Positions 6,253-14,447 of a DNA stretch of 16,432 nt are shown piece after piece; the first letter of the stretch is position 1, and each line of letters begins with the position of its first letter. Made by a program: the position numbers and the translations under genes. Below the pieces are notes generated by a model. That model was not told the origin of the DNA and made no database searches. It saw only the letters and a program-made list of their open reading frames with translations. The DNA is from Oscillospiraceae bacterium (GTDB lineage: Bacteria > Bacillota > Clostridia > Oscillospirales > Ruminococcaceae): the NCBI GenBank assembly GCA_020024185.1, contig JAHHUD010000035.1, forward strand, positions 1-16,432, read 5' to 3'.

Positions 6253-8248
6253 TAGCATTTTTTCATTTATAGTAGTGTTGCTTATAGCATTTTGTATTTA
6301 TAAGCAATTTGGGCTTAATCCATCAGTGACACCATTTGTTTCACTTATGAGCATAGTGTCTTTTATAAGCGTTTTAAGCCTTATGAATTTGCTTATGCCT
6401 TCGATATGGATAACTTATGCCATAGCCATTATTGGATTTGGCTTTATTGTATATAAAAACAAACAAAGCATAAAAAAAGACATATCAGAATTTTTTACTC
6501 CCGGTGTAATAATGTTTTGTGTTGCAAGTGGGCTTATGTTTATTGTGCTTAGTGCAAAACAGCCAATACTCACACAGTGGGACGAGTTTTCATTTTGGGG
6601 AACAAGCCAAAAACTTACAAAATATCACAGTGCAATATACACTTATTATCCATCAAGCCTTATTGGAAAAACAACACCACCGTCTTTGGCTGTTTTAAGT
6701 GTGTTTTTTCAGCCAATAGGACAAGGTTTTTTAGAATGGAAAGCTTTTTTTAGCTATGATGTTTTATTCTTTGCATCATTTTGTGCATGGACAGCAAGCT
6801 TTAAAAAGGATAAATGGCATTACGCATTTATGGTGTTTTTGTTTGGATTTATGACACCATTTGTGTTTGAAGTTTACACAAAAATTGTGTATCTTGTGCC
6901 GGTTTATATGTCTATAATGGCAGATATACCTTTGGGTATTACATTTGCCGGTGCAATTGCAACTTATTTATTTGCTTGTGACAAAAGCTATGACAACAAT
7001 CTAAATAGTTTAAGGTATAAAAATAAAGGCAACTGTATACTTGCACTTTTGCCGGTGCTTATATCCTTCACACTTATGAAAGATATGGGATTTGCTTTTT
7101 CACTTATCATAATAATGATAGTTTTTATAGACCTTGTTATAGCACAAAAAGATTTTTCATTCTTTAAAATAAAAGGTTTTTTGGGCAAAATATCTGTTTG
7201 TGTTATTATGGGTATAACAACAATTGCAACATTTATGGCATGGACAATTCACATGGCAAATGTTTTGCAGGCAAATAGGTTTGAACTTGGTGGAGCTGAA
7301 AATCTTGGCATGGCAGAAATGCTTGTTGTGGGTATAAAAGAACTTTTAAGCCCTGAAAAAAGCCAAAAGTTTATTGACATGCAAGCAGAAATGCTGACAG
7401 CTTTGGCAAAAAGACCGATTTCTATGTTTGGCAGTGGGATAAGAACATTTATCGTTATATTTGCACTTTTTATAGCTGCACTTATTTTGGTAAAAGGCAA
7501 AGAGAATATAATAAAAATAATCGGATTATGGGTGACAAATATTATTGGTTTTGTGGCTTATTATATTTTCCATTTATTTATATATGTTTATATTTTTAAA
7601 GGCAACGCTTACGGGCTTCCAAGCTATGAAAGATATATGTATCCGTACTATATTGCGTTTATGGTTACAGGAGTTTTGGCATTGTGTATAGCTGTTATGA
7701 ACCCAAGATTTGAAAAACTGTCAAAGCTTGCAATTTTTGGCTTTTCAATGATAGTATTTTTATTGTTTAACTATATGGTAAGCTATGAAAATACATTTCT
7801 TATGTATACAGATAATAATAACTCAGTAATGGAAAATATAAATGCAAGTTATAATTCTATTGCCGATGTTGTTGAAGATGATGATGTGATTTTCTGTTTT
7901 GCAGAGGCAGATGACAACGGTGAAAGATGGTTTAAATATACCTATGCAATGAGCCCGGCTGTTATTGTTATGGATATTCCATGGTTTGACGGCTCTAATA
8001 TGGACCAGCAAACTTATAATATGGAGTGGAGAAAACGATTTATAGAGTATGTTGAAAATGCAGGTATAACTCATCTTATGATAGATTATGGCAATGATAA
8101 ATTACAACAAGCTTTTGGAGAAGAACTTGGTGTAAATGTTACAGACTATGATTTATACAGAGTTGGATATTATGAGATAAAAAATGCAAACAGCAAGGAA
8201 AATAAAATTGAATTTTCACTTGTTAAAAATGGGGAGGTAGAAAGATGA
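6242..8248 (+). CDS. Large GT-C-like membrane protein with extracytoplasmic tail
   Basis: A protein of 668 residues from ATG 6242, chosen because AAGGTGA lies 7 bases upstream. An in-frame TTG at 6236 is too close to that site. About a dozen hydrophobic helices run from residue 4 to about 530. After the third or fourth helix comes QWDEFSFWG (112-120), an Asp-Glu pair in the first extracytoplasmic loop as expected for GT-C glycosyltransferases, then GKTTPPSLAVL (142-152). About 130 C-terminal residues (from about 535) are hydrophilic and probably extracytoplasmic. I recognise no named family. The gene overlaps its upstream neighbour by 11 bases and the downstream gene by an ATGA, so the three membrane genes are one translational unit. 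A lipid-linked sugar transferase or polymerase is likely, but the substrate is unknown. Confidence 0.75.
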   Translation: MFLDSIFSFIVVLLIAFCIYKQFGLNPSVTPFVSLMSIVSFISVLSLMNLLMPSIWITYAIAIIGFGFIVYKNKQSIKKDISEFFTPGVIMFCVASGLMFIVLSAKQPILTQWDEFSFWGTSQKLTKYHSAIYTYYPSSLIGKTTPPSLAVLSVFFQPIGQGFLEWKAFFSYDVLFFASFCAWTASFKKDKWHYAFMVFLFGFMTPFVFEVYTKIVYLVPVYMSIMADIPLGITFAGAIATYLFACDKSYDNNLNSLRYKNKGNCILALLPVLISFTLMKDMGFAFSLIIIMIVFIDLVIAQKDFSFFKIKGFLGKISVCVIMGITTIATFMAWTIHMANVLQANRFELGGAENLGMAEMLVVGIKELLSPEKSQKFIDMQAEMLTALAKRPISMFGSGIRTFIVIFALFIAALILVKGKENIIKIIGLWVTNIIGFVAYYIFHLFIYVYIFKGNAYGLPSYERYMYPYYIAFMVTGVLALCIAVMNPRFEKLSKLAIFGFSMIVFLLFNYMVSYENTFLMYTDNNNSVMENINASYNSIADVVEDDDVIFCFAEADDNGERWFKYTYAMSPAVIVMDIPWFDGSNMDQQTYNMEWRKRFIEYVENAGITHLMIDYGNDKLQQAFGEELGVNVTDYDLYRVGYYEIKNANSKENKIEFSLVKNGEVER

Positions 8249-8850
8249 TAAAAAAAATAAAAAATCTTTCTGCTATGCAACTTATTGCATTTTGTATGGC
8301 AATAATTTCTATTTTGTGGATTTGTAAAAATTCAGTTTATTTTATAATGGAAAAAACAAGTGCAAAAACAGAAGTTTTATCTGTCGATGATTTTGAACTT
8401 GTGGGGATTATAAAAGATGAAAATGGAAATTATGTTTCAACCGACTCTGACCCACAGCTTATTTTAAAAAAAGATATGAAAATTGCCAGAGTTTCAATAG
8501 TTGGAGAATTTTCTGTAAACCCTGGTGAAATGCTGGTTTATTATACGCAGAAAGAGGGGCAAGGCTTTGCTCCCCATAAAAGATATTGGATATATAAAGA
8601 AAGTGACGGCAACACATATACTGCATCAATGCCACTTAAAAAAGTTAAAAGTTTGCGTATAGACCCAACAACTTTTGCAGGAAATACAATGCAGATAAAA
8701 GAAATTGTGATAAATAAACAAAAAGAATTTTTTGAATATTTTAAACCAACATTCAGCGATATTTTTAATTTGCTTGTCTTTTCCTGTGTGATTTCAAGCA
8801 TTATATACCTTTTAAAAGATTTATTTAAGAGTAATAGCATAAAAAATTAA
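8245..8850 (+). CDS. Small membrane protein with extracytoplasmic beta-rich domain
   Basis: A 201-residue protein starting at ATG 8245, overlapping the previous stop as ATGA, with a strong GGGGAGG site at 8231-8237. One N-terminal helix (about 10-34) and one C-terminal helix (about 172-190) flank a hydrophilic domain of about 135 residues, followed by a lysine-rich cytoplasmic end. The middle part has alternating short strands and the phrase SLRIDPTTFAGNTMQIKEIVI (split at 136-146 and 147-156), a pattern that recurs in extracytoplasmic domains attached to bacterial GT-C glycosyltransferases and resembles a carbohydrate-binding fold. No catalytic residues are evident. The coupling suggests it is an accessory subunit of the preceding GT-C-like protein. 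The family is not recognised by name. Confidence 0.72.
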   Translation: MIKKIKNLSAMQLIAFCMAIISILWICKNSVYFIMEKTSAKTEVLSVDDFELVGIIKDENGNYVSTDSDPQLILKKDMKIARVSIVGEFSVNPGEMLVYYTQKEGQGFAPHKRYWIYKESDGNTYTASMPLKKVKSLRIDPTTFAGNTMQIKEIVINKQKEFFEYFKPTFSDIFNLLVFSCVISSIIYLLKDLFKSNSIKN

Positions 8851-8859
8851 AATAAAATC

Positions 8860-8888
8860 TTAACTAATTGTTGTTTTAGGTGTATACT
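8860..8888 (+). promoter_or_regulatory. Candidate internal promoter before legC
   Basis: TTAACT (8860-8865; 4 of 6) stands 17 bases before TATACT (8883-8888; 5 of 6) in the 106-base gap between the membrane-protein gene and legC. No terminator is visible in the gap, so legC can be read both from legB's promoter and from here. The transcript would start near 8895 and carry the shared leader motif. Confidence 0.42.
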
Positions 8889-8925
8889 TTTTTCGTAATA
8901 GTTAAATTAATGTATTTTATATAAA

Positions 8926-8942
8926 GGCAAATTTGCCAATAT
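8926..8942 (+). promoter_or_regulatory. Leader motif shared with legB (legC copy), palindromic
   Basis: GGCAAATTTGCC (8926-8937) is a perfect 12-base palindrome. Its right half extends to ATTTGCCAATAT (8931-8942), identical to 3619-3630 in the legB leader, where GGCA also precedes it. It ends one base before the GGAGG ribosome site of legC (8943-8947), so a bound protein or a structured leader could affect translation or transcription here. This is an inference from position and repetition. Confidence 0.38.
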
Positions 8943-8956
8943 GGAGGTAATCAACA

Positions 8957-10123
8957 ATGAACACAAAGTTTATTCCTTTGTCAGTACCTAATTTTGAAGG
9001 GAATGAAAGAAAATATGTTGATGACGCAGTTGTCACCACATGGGTTTCAACAGGCGGTGGATATGTTACAAGTTTTGAAAATGCAATTGCAGAGTATGTA
9101 AAAATGCCAATGGCAGTTGCAACAGCAAGTGGTACATCAGCTTTACATCTTGCTCTTATTGTTTCCGGGGTAAAAGAAAATGAAGAAGTTATTGTGCCAA
9201 CACTTACATTTATTGCAGCGGTTAATCCTGTAAAATATATACATGCACAACCAGTGTTTGTTGACTGTGATGACTATCTTTGTATGAATCCTGACAGTGT
9301 AAGAGATTTTCTTGAAAATCACTGTGAAAAGCGTGAGGGTGTAACATACAATAAAACAACAAACAGAAAAGTTTCTGCAATAATGGCTGTTCATGTTTTT
9401 GGCAACATCTGCGATATGGAACAACTTATGGACCTTGCAAAAGAATATAATCTTGTTGTTATTGAAGACTCCACAGAAGCACTTGGCAGTATTGTAAAAG
9501 AAGGCAGATATGCAGGTAAATATGCCGGTACAATTGGCGATGTTGGTTGTTACAGCTTTAACGGAAATAAAATTATCACAACCGGTGGCGGCGGTATGCT
9601 TGTTTCTAATCACGAAGATTGGGCAAAGCACGCAAAACATCTTTCAACACAGGCAAAATCCGATGAATTAAGATTTTATCATGACGAAATCGGTTATAAT
9701 TATCGTATGACAAACTTGCAAGCTGCATTGGGTGTAGCTCAAATGGAATGTCTTGATAAATTTATTCAAATTAAAGAAAGAAATTATAATTTCTATTTTG
9801 AAAATATCAACGGCAAAAACGGTCTTGAAATTTTGCCATTTAGAAATGATATACGCTCAAACAGATGGTTTTACTCTGTATTGCTTAAAGACAACAACAT
9901 GACAACAGACCAAGTTATTGATGGTATGAGCCAAGATAAAATCCAGACAAGACCAATCTGGGCTCTTATAAGTGACCTTGACCCTTATAAAGACTGTCAA
10001 AGAATGGATTTGTCCAAAGCGCAATACTATGTAAAACGTGTTGTTAATATCCCTTGTTCCACAAACCTTTCTCTTGAAGATGCAAAAGTTGTAACAGACA
10101 GACTTTTGGAAATTACAAAATAA
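8957..10123 (+). CDS. legC: PLP-dependent sugar 4-aminotransferase, LegC type
   Basis: A 388-residue DegT/DnrJ/EryC1-fold aminotransferase, close to LegC proteins (LLPSF_NHT type), which put an amino group on C4 of the 4-keto-6-deoxy nucleotide sugar made by LegB, using glutamate as donor. Seen: ASGTSALHLAL at 57-67 (phosphate-binding loop), PTLTFIAAVNPV at 81-92, VIEDSTEALGS at 168-178 with Asp171 against the pyridine nitrogen, and SFNGNKIITTGGGGM at 200-214 with Lys205 as the Schiff-base lysine. Length and all key residues are intact. The start at 8957 follows a strong GGAGG (8943-8947). It opens the second block of the operon (legC to legF) with its own candidate promoter, and lies 15 bases before the ptmE-like gene. 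Confidence 0.92.
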   Translation: MNTKFIPLSVPNFEGNERKYVDDAVVTTWVSTGGGYVTSFENAIAEYVKMPMAVATASGTSALHLALIVSGVKENEEVIVPTLTFIAAVNPVKYIHAQPVFVDCDDYLCMNPDSVRDFLENHCEKREGVTYNKTTNRKVSAIMAVHVFGNICDMEQLMDLAKEYNLVVIEDSTEALGSIVKEGRYAGKYAGTIGDVGCYSFNGNKIITTGGGGMLVSNHEDWAKHAKHLSTQAKSDELRFYHDEIGYNYRMTNLQAALGVAQMECLDKFIQIKERNYNFYFENINGKNGLEILPFRNDIRSNRWFYSVLLKDNNMTTDQVIDGMSQDKIQTRPIWALISDLDPYKDCQRMDLSKAQYYVKRVVNIPCSTNLSLEDAKVVTDRLLEITK

Positions 10124-10138
10124 AAAGGAAACAATGAT

Positions 10139-11188
10139 ATGCTTATTGACCAACTTATAATAAGTGAAGATATAACTGTTTTACAAGCTATGACTCAGCT
10201 TGAAAAAACAGGCAGACAGATTTTATTTATTGCACCGGAGCTTAAGCTTAAAGGTGTTGTTGTTGATGCCGATATTCGCCGTCATATTATTCACGGTGGC
10301 ACACTTGAAGATAAAATAAGTCTTGTGGCAAACTATAAACCAAAATATCTTAATATTGCAAATAAAAGCAGTGCAAATGATTTTATGATAAAACATTCAA
10401 TTTCTGCAATTCCACTTTTAGATAACTGTGGCAAAATTGTTGAGGTTTGCTTTTATGATGAAGGCACTGTACATACAGAAAAGACTTTGAATTTGCCAGT
10501 TGTTATTATGGCAGGTGGGCTTGGCACAAGATTATATCCATATACAAAAATTTTGCCAAAACCACTTATTCCCGTTGGTGAAAAACCAATTGTAGAGCAT
10601 ATTATTGACCATTTTACTGCTTTTGGTTGCAACAGATTTGATATGATTGTTAACCATAAAAAGCACATGATAAAAGCCTATTTTAATGAGCTTAAAAAAG
10701 ATTATACTGTTAATTTTGTTGAAGAAGAAACATTTCTTGGCACCGGTGGTGGATTAAGTTTGCTTAAAGATAAAATCGATACACCGTTTTTTCTCACAAA
10801 TTGCGATGTGCTTATAGAGGCAGATTATAATGATATTTATAATTTCCATAAAAAGCAGGGGAATTTAATAACTGTTGTATGTGCTTTTAAACATATAACA
10901 ATTCCTTATGGAGTTTTTACACTTAACGAAGACGGAGAAATCAAGGATATAACAGAAAAGCCAACAATGAATTTTCTTACCAATACAGGTATGTATCTTG
11001 TAGATAACCGTATTATTGATGAGCTGGAAGAAAATAAAGTAATGGGTTTTCCGGATATTATTGAAAAATATCGTAATATGGGTGAAAAAGTTGGTGTTTA
11101 TCCGGTTAGTGAAAACAGCTGGATGGATATGGGACAACTTGAAGAACTGGAAGAAATGCGCAGACGTCTTGAGAAAAAGGGACAATAA
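10139..11188 (+). CDS. ptmE: CBS-domain sugar-1-phosphate nucleotidyltransferase, PtmE type
   Basis: A 349-residue protein with two parts. Residues 1-115 are a CBS pair (GVVVDADIRRHI at 39-50; SISAIPLLDNCGKIVEV at 87-103). Residues 119-349 are a nucleotidyltransferase: MAGGLGTRLYP at 124-134, LPKPLIPVGEKP at 139-150, LGTGGG at 200-205 and TNCDVL at 220-225, where Asp223 would bind the metal. In Campylobacter, PtmE makes GDP-GlcNAc from the sugar-1-phosphate and GTP, the distinctive entry to GDP-linked legionaminic acid synthesis; GDP use here is taken from that family, not seen. CBS domains usually sense adenine nucleotides, so flux may respond to energy state. The start at 10139 has AAAGGAA 8-10 bases upstream; ATG 10134 is in another frame. 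A GDP-mannose-type enzyme is the main alternative. Confidence 0.87.
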   Translation: MLIDQLIISEDITVLQAMTQLEKTGRQILFIAPELKLKGVVVDADIRRHIIHGGTLEDKISLVANYKPKYLNIANKSSANDFMIKHSISAIPLLDNCGKIVEVCFYDEGTVHTEKTLNLPVVIMAGGLGTRLYPYTKILPKPLIPVGEKPIVEHIIDHFTAFGCNRFDMIVNHKKHMIKAYFNELKKDYTVNFVEEETFLGTGGGLSLLKDKIDTPFFLTNCDVLIEADYNDIYNFHKKQGNLITVVCAFKHITIPYGVFTLNEDGEIKDITEKPTMNFLTNTGMYLVDNRIIDELEENKVMGFPDIIEKYRNMGEKVGVYPVSENSWMDMGQLEELEEMRRRLEKKGQ

Positions 11189-11229
11189 ATTGTTAACTTA
11201 CTATTTTTATTATATATAGAGGTAAAATT

Positions 11230-12225
11230 ATGTCAGTATTGATTATTGCAGAAGCAGGTGTTAACCATAACGGCTCACTTGAACTTGCAAAGAAAATGGC
11301 AGATGTTGCAAAACAGGCAGGTGCTGATATTGTAAAATATCAAACAGCAAAACCAGAACTTGTTATCAGCCGTTTTGCCCCAAAAGCAGAATATCAAAAA
11401 GAAACAACAGGGCAGGCAGAAAGTCAGCTTGAAATGGTAAAGAAAATCCATTTTGGTTTTGACGCTCACAGAGAGCTTAAAGAATATTGTGACAGTATCG
11501 GGATTATGTATTTATCAACTCCTTTTGATATGGACAGTATCGAATTTTTAAAAGATATGGATATGCCGGTTTGGAAAATTCCATCAGGAGAAATAACAAA
11601 TCTGCCATACCTTGAAAGAGTGGCAAAGCTTAAAAAACCTATTATTATGTCCACAGGTATGAGTGAAATAAGTGAAGTTAAAGACGCCTTGGATATTCTT
11701 TATAAAAACGGTGCAACTGATGTAACTATTTTGCACTGCAACACAGAATATCCAACTCCACTTGAAGATGCAAATGTAAAAGCTATGCTTGACTTGCAGA
11801 AAAATTTTGGTACAAAAATAGGTTATTCAGACCATACTCTTGGTCTTGAAGCTCCTCTTGCAGCAGTTAGCCTTGGTGCAACAGTTATTGAAAAACATTT
11901 TACACTTGATAAAACTATGGAAGGGCCAGACCATGGTGCGTCTATGAATCCACAAGAACTTTGTGAATTGGTAAAAGCAATACGCAATACAGAAAAAGTT
12001 CTTGGCAGCGGTATTAAAACTGTTACAGCAAGTGAAGCAAAAAATAAAGATGTTGCAAGAAAAAGTATTGTTGCAAAAGTTGAAATAAAAAAAGGTGAGA
12101 TTTTTACAGAAAAAAATCTTACAGTTAAAAGACCAGGCAATGGCATAAGCCCAATGAAGTGGTATGATGTGCTTGGTAAAACAGCAAAAAGAGATTTTTC
12201 TCTTGATGAACTTATAGAATTATAA
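11230..12225 (+). CDS. legI: N,N'-diacetyllegionaminate synthase, NeuB family
   Basis: A 331-residue NeuB-family synthase that condenses the released 6-deoxy-mannose-type amino sugar with phosphoenolpyruvate to give the nine-carbon acid. Seen: AEAGVNHNG at 7-15, KYQTA at 36-40, TPFD at 97-100, PSGEITNLP at 118-126, HCNTEYPTP at 169-177, GYSDHT at 198-203 and EKHFTLDKTMEGPDH at 221-235. A C-terminal SAF (antifreeze-like) domain runs from about 277 to 331, with RPGNGISP at 301-308. Family length and residues are intact. The choice of legionaminic over sialic or pseudaminic acid rests on the neighbours: LegB and LegC act on a GlcNAc-derived sugar, LegG is a hydrolysing epimerase, and there is no PseG or PseH. 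The ribosome site AGAGGT lies about 7 bases before the ATG. A hairpin follows the stop. Confidence 0.9.
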   Translation: MSVLIIAEAGVNHNGSLELAKKMADVAKQAGADIVKYQTAKPELVISRFAPKAEYQKETTGQAESQLEMVKKIHFGFDAHRELKEYCDSIGIMYLSTPFDMDSIEFLKDMDMPVWKIPSGEITNLPYLERVAKLKKPIIMSTGMSEISEVKDALDILYKNGATDVTILHCNTEYPTPLEDANVKAMLDLQKNFGTKIGYSDHTLGLEAPLAAVSLGATVIEKHFTLDKTMEGPDHGASMNPQELCELVKAIRNTEKVLGSGIKTVTASEAKNKDVARKSIVAKVEIKKGEIFTEKNLTVKRPGNGISPMKWYDVLGKTAKRDFSLDELIEL

Positions 12226-12230
12226 AAAAG

Positions 12231-12256
12231 ACAAAGGCAAATTAACTTGCCTTTGT
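12231..12256 (-). terminator. Hairpin after legI with its U-tract on the minus strand
   Basis: ACAAAGGCAA (12231-12240) and TTGCCTTTGT (12247-12256) form a perfect 10-bp stem around ATTAAC. On the plus strand it is followed by TGTGCTATA, a poor U-tract, so read-through into legG is expected. On the minus strand it is followed by CTTTTTTATA, a good intrinsic terminator for antisense transcription. In the sense mRNA it may work as a processing or stability hairpin 6 bases past the legI stop. Confidence 0.5.
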
Positions 12257-12301
12257 TGTGCTATATAAAACAAATTAAAATAAAAAAATTCAGGTATTTT
12301 T

Positions 12302-13468
12302 ATGAAAAAAGTTTTCGTTGTAACTTCTACAAGAGCAGACTATGGTTTGTTAAAGCCGGTTATAAGTCGTCTTAATAGCCAGCAAAATTTAGAACTTGTT
12401 ATCGTGGCAACCGGCACCCATTTAAAACAAGAGTACGGCAATACAATTGAAGAAATCAGAAAAGACGGTTTTGAGCCAAAGTATAAAATAGATATATTAA
12501 AATTTGGCAACGACCAACAGTCAGTTGCAAAAACAATTGCATATACAATTGAACAGTTTACATCAATTTTTGCACAGGATAGACCAAATTTATTGCTTGT
12601 GCTTGGTGATAGATATGAGATTTTTGCAGTTTGTACTGCTGCTTCTGCATTGTCTGTTCCAATTGCACATATAAGCGGTGGCGATGTAACTATCGGCGCA
12701 AAAGATGATTTTTATCGTCATTGCATAACAGCTATGAGCAATATTCACTTTCCGTCTTGTAAAGACAGTTATAACAGACTTTTACGACTTGGTCAGCAAC
12801 CGAATACAGTTTTTAATGTTGGTGGACTTGGTGATGAAAATATAAAAAATATTCCCATTATGTCACAGCAGGAACTTGAAGAAAGTCTTGAATTTGATAA
12901 TCTTACACCATTTTTTCTTATAACTTATCACCCGGAAACACAAAAAGAGAAAAGTCCAAAAGAAGATATGGATAATCTTTTTTATGCCCTTGATAATATG
13001 CAAGGATATAATCTGATTTTTACAAAATCCAATGCAGACGCAGGTGGTGAGATTATAAATAAAATGGTTGATGACTATTGCAAAAAAAACAGTCATCGTG
13101 CAAAAGCGTTTTTCTCACTTGGTTTAAAAAGATATCTTTCAGCCATGAAAATTGCAACTGCTGTTGTGGGAAATTCTTCAAGTGGAGTGGTGGAAACACC
13201 GACATTTAAAGTGCCATGTGTAAATATTGGAGACAGACAAAAAGGCAGATATATAGCAGAAAATGTAATATGCACAAAAACAGATAAAGAAGATATTTTA
13301 AAAGGCTTAGAAAAAGCAGTCTCAAAAGAATTTAAAGCTGTGGCAGATACTGCAAAAAGCCCTTATGATAACGGCTGTGTGCCAAGCAAAGAAATAGTTA
13401 GAAAAATTTCGGAATATTTATCTTCCGATAAAAATACAGTAAAAATATTTTATGATGGAGAAAAATAA
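12302..13468 (+). CDS. legG: Hydrolysing nucleotide-sugar 2-epimerase, LegG (NeuC family)
   Basis: A 388-residue NeuC-family enzyme that epimerises C2 of the nucleotide-linked diamino-trideoxy sugar and releases the free mannose-type sugar for LegI. Seen: TSTRADYGLL at 8-17, LGDRYE at 101-106, HISGGDVTIGAKDD at 123-136, TYHPET at 208-213, and near residues 288-315 the VGNSSSGVVETP and VPCVNIGDRQKGR segments that bind the nucleotide in GT-B-fold 2-epimerases. Length is normal for the family (TIGR03568 type). In GDP-pathway organisms the substrate is the GDP-linked sugar; the PtmE-like neighbour supports this. The ribosome site is modest (CAGGT about 7 bases before the ATG). The 76-base gap after legI contains a hairpin and no clear promoter. 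The next gene begins one base after its stop. Confidence 0.9.
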   Translation: MKKVFVVTSTRADYGLLKPVISRLNSQQNLELVIVATGTHLKQEYGNTIEEIRKDGFEPKYKIDILKFGNDQQSVAKTIAYTIEQFTSIFAQDRPNLLLVLGDRYEIFAVCTAASALSVPIAHISGGDVTIGAKDDFYRHCITAMSNIHFPSCKDSYNRLLRLGQQPNTVFNVGGLGDENIKNIPIMSQQELEESLEFDNLTPFFLITYHPETQKEKSPKEDMDNLFYALDNMQGYNLIFTKSNADAGGEIINKMVDDYCKKNSHRAKAFFSLGLKRYLSAMKIATAVVGNSSSGVVETPTFKVPCVNIGDRQKGRYIAENVICTKTDKEDILKGLEKAVSKEFKAVADTAKSPYDNGCVPSKEIVRKISEYLSSDKNTVKIFYDGEK

Positions 13469-13469
13469 T

Positions 13470-14447
13470 ATGAAAGCTTTAATCGTTGGACTTGGCTCTA
13501 TGGGCAAAAGAAGAATAAAACTTTTAAATGGTATTGACCCAACTATACAAATTATCGGTGTTGATATGGCAGAAGAAAGAAGAAATCAGGTTGCTGAAAT
13601 GGGACATAAAGTTTATTCTTCCATAGATGACGCAGCAAAAGAAAATCCTGATGTTGCATTTGTTTGCACATCACCACTCAGCCACCACACAATTTTAAAA
13701 AGTCTTTTGAGTTACAAAATAAACTCTTTTACAGAGCTTAACTTGGTAAGTGATGGTTATGAAGAACTCATGACTATGGCAAAAGATAATAACACTGTTT
13801 TGTTTCTCTCAAGCACAATGCTTTATCGTGGTGAAATAAACTTTATTATGAATGAAGTTAAAAATTTTAATAAACCTGTAAGCTATATTTATCATATCGG
13901 ACAATATTTACCAGACTGGCACCCTTGGGAAAGTTATAAAAACTTTTTTGTTGGAAATAAACGCACAAACGGTTGCAGAGAAATTTTTGGCATAGAAATG
14001 CCTTGGCTGATTGAAACTTTTGGAAAGGTTGAAAATATTTTCAGCACAGCAGATAATTTATCAAATCTCGATATTGATTTTCCAGATAGATTTTTTGTTA
14101 CCATCACACATGAAAACGGCGTAAAAGGGGTATTGTGTGTTGATGTTGTTTGTCCAAAGGCTGTAAGAAATCTTGAAGTTTATGGAGAGGGATTACATCT
14201 TTTCTGGGAAGGGAACCCAAAAGCTTTATATAAATTTAACAACGAAACAAAAGAAAAAGAGTTTGTAAATACATATACAACATTTGAACATGATAGCCGT
14301 TACTCTGATAATATTGTTGAAAATGCTTATGTTGATGAAATGCAGAACTTCTTAAATGTTGTAAAAGGTACAGAAAAGCCAAAATATTCGTTTGAAAAAG
14401 ACCTTTACACTATCAGTGTTATGGACAAAATTGAGGGGATAGAATAA
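13470..14447 (+). CDS. Divergent Gfo/Idh/MocA oxidoreductase-like protein (PtmF-like?)
   Basis: A protein of 325 residues from ATG 13470, chosen because GGAG (13457-13460) lies 9 bases upstream and MKALIVGLGSMG is the expected N-terminus; the earlier in-frame ATG at 13452 has no good site. The N-terminal Rossmann fold has GLGSMGKRR at 7-15. The usual EKP motif is replaced by TELNL (88-92), so the catalytic lysine is missing. The region that normally carries Asp and His reads NGCREIFGIEMPWL (167-180), with glutamates at 171 and 176. It shares YLPDWHP (146-152) with the next gene, so the two are diverged paralogues. Proteins of this kind recur in legionaminic acid loci (Campylobacter ptmF may be one), possibly for precursor supply. 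It may bind NAD without being an ordinary dehydrogenase. Substrate unknown. Confidence 0.78.
   Translation: MKALIVGLGSMGKRRIKLLNGIDPTIQIIGVDMAEERRNQVAEMGHKVYSSIDDAAKENPDVAFVCTSPLSHHTILKSLLSYKINSFTELNLVSDGYEELMTMAKDNNTVLFLSSTMLYRGEINFIMNEVKNFNKPVSYIYHIGQYLPDWHPWESYKNFFVGNKRTNGCREIFGIEMPWLIETFGKVENIFSTADNLSNLDIDFPDRFFVTITHENGVKGVLCVDVVCPKAVRNLEVYGEGLHLFWEGNPKALYKFNNETKEKEFVNTYTTFEHDSRYSDNIVENAYVDEMQNFLNVVKGTEKPKYSFEKDLYTISVMDKIEGIE

Noticed and set aside
9143..9640. Long minus-strand frame inside legC (165 codons)
   Set aside because: Cysteine- and asparagine-rich nonsense composition opposite an intact aminotransferase with all key residues; no ribosome site.
11190..11218. Promoter-like TTGTTA-17-TATATA before legI
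   Set aside because: Its transcript would start at about 11225, after the ribosome site of legI, so it cannot serve that gene; the match is probably due to AT-richness.
11230..13468. Sialic acid or pseudaminic acid instead of legionaminic acid
   Set aside because: No PseG/PseH/PseB-type genes; a LegC-type aminotransferase plus hydrolysing epimerase and PtmE-like enzyme fit the legionaminic route. Plain sialic acid would not need LegB and LegC.
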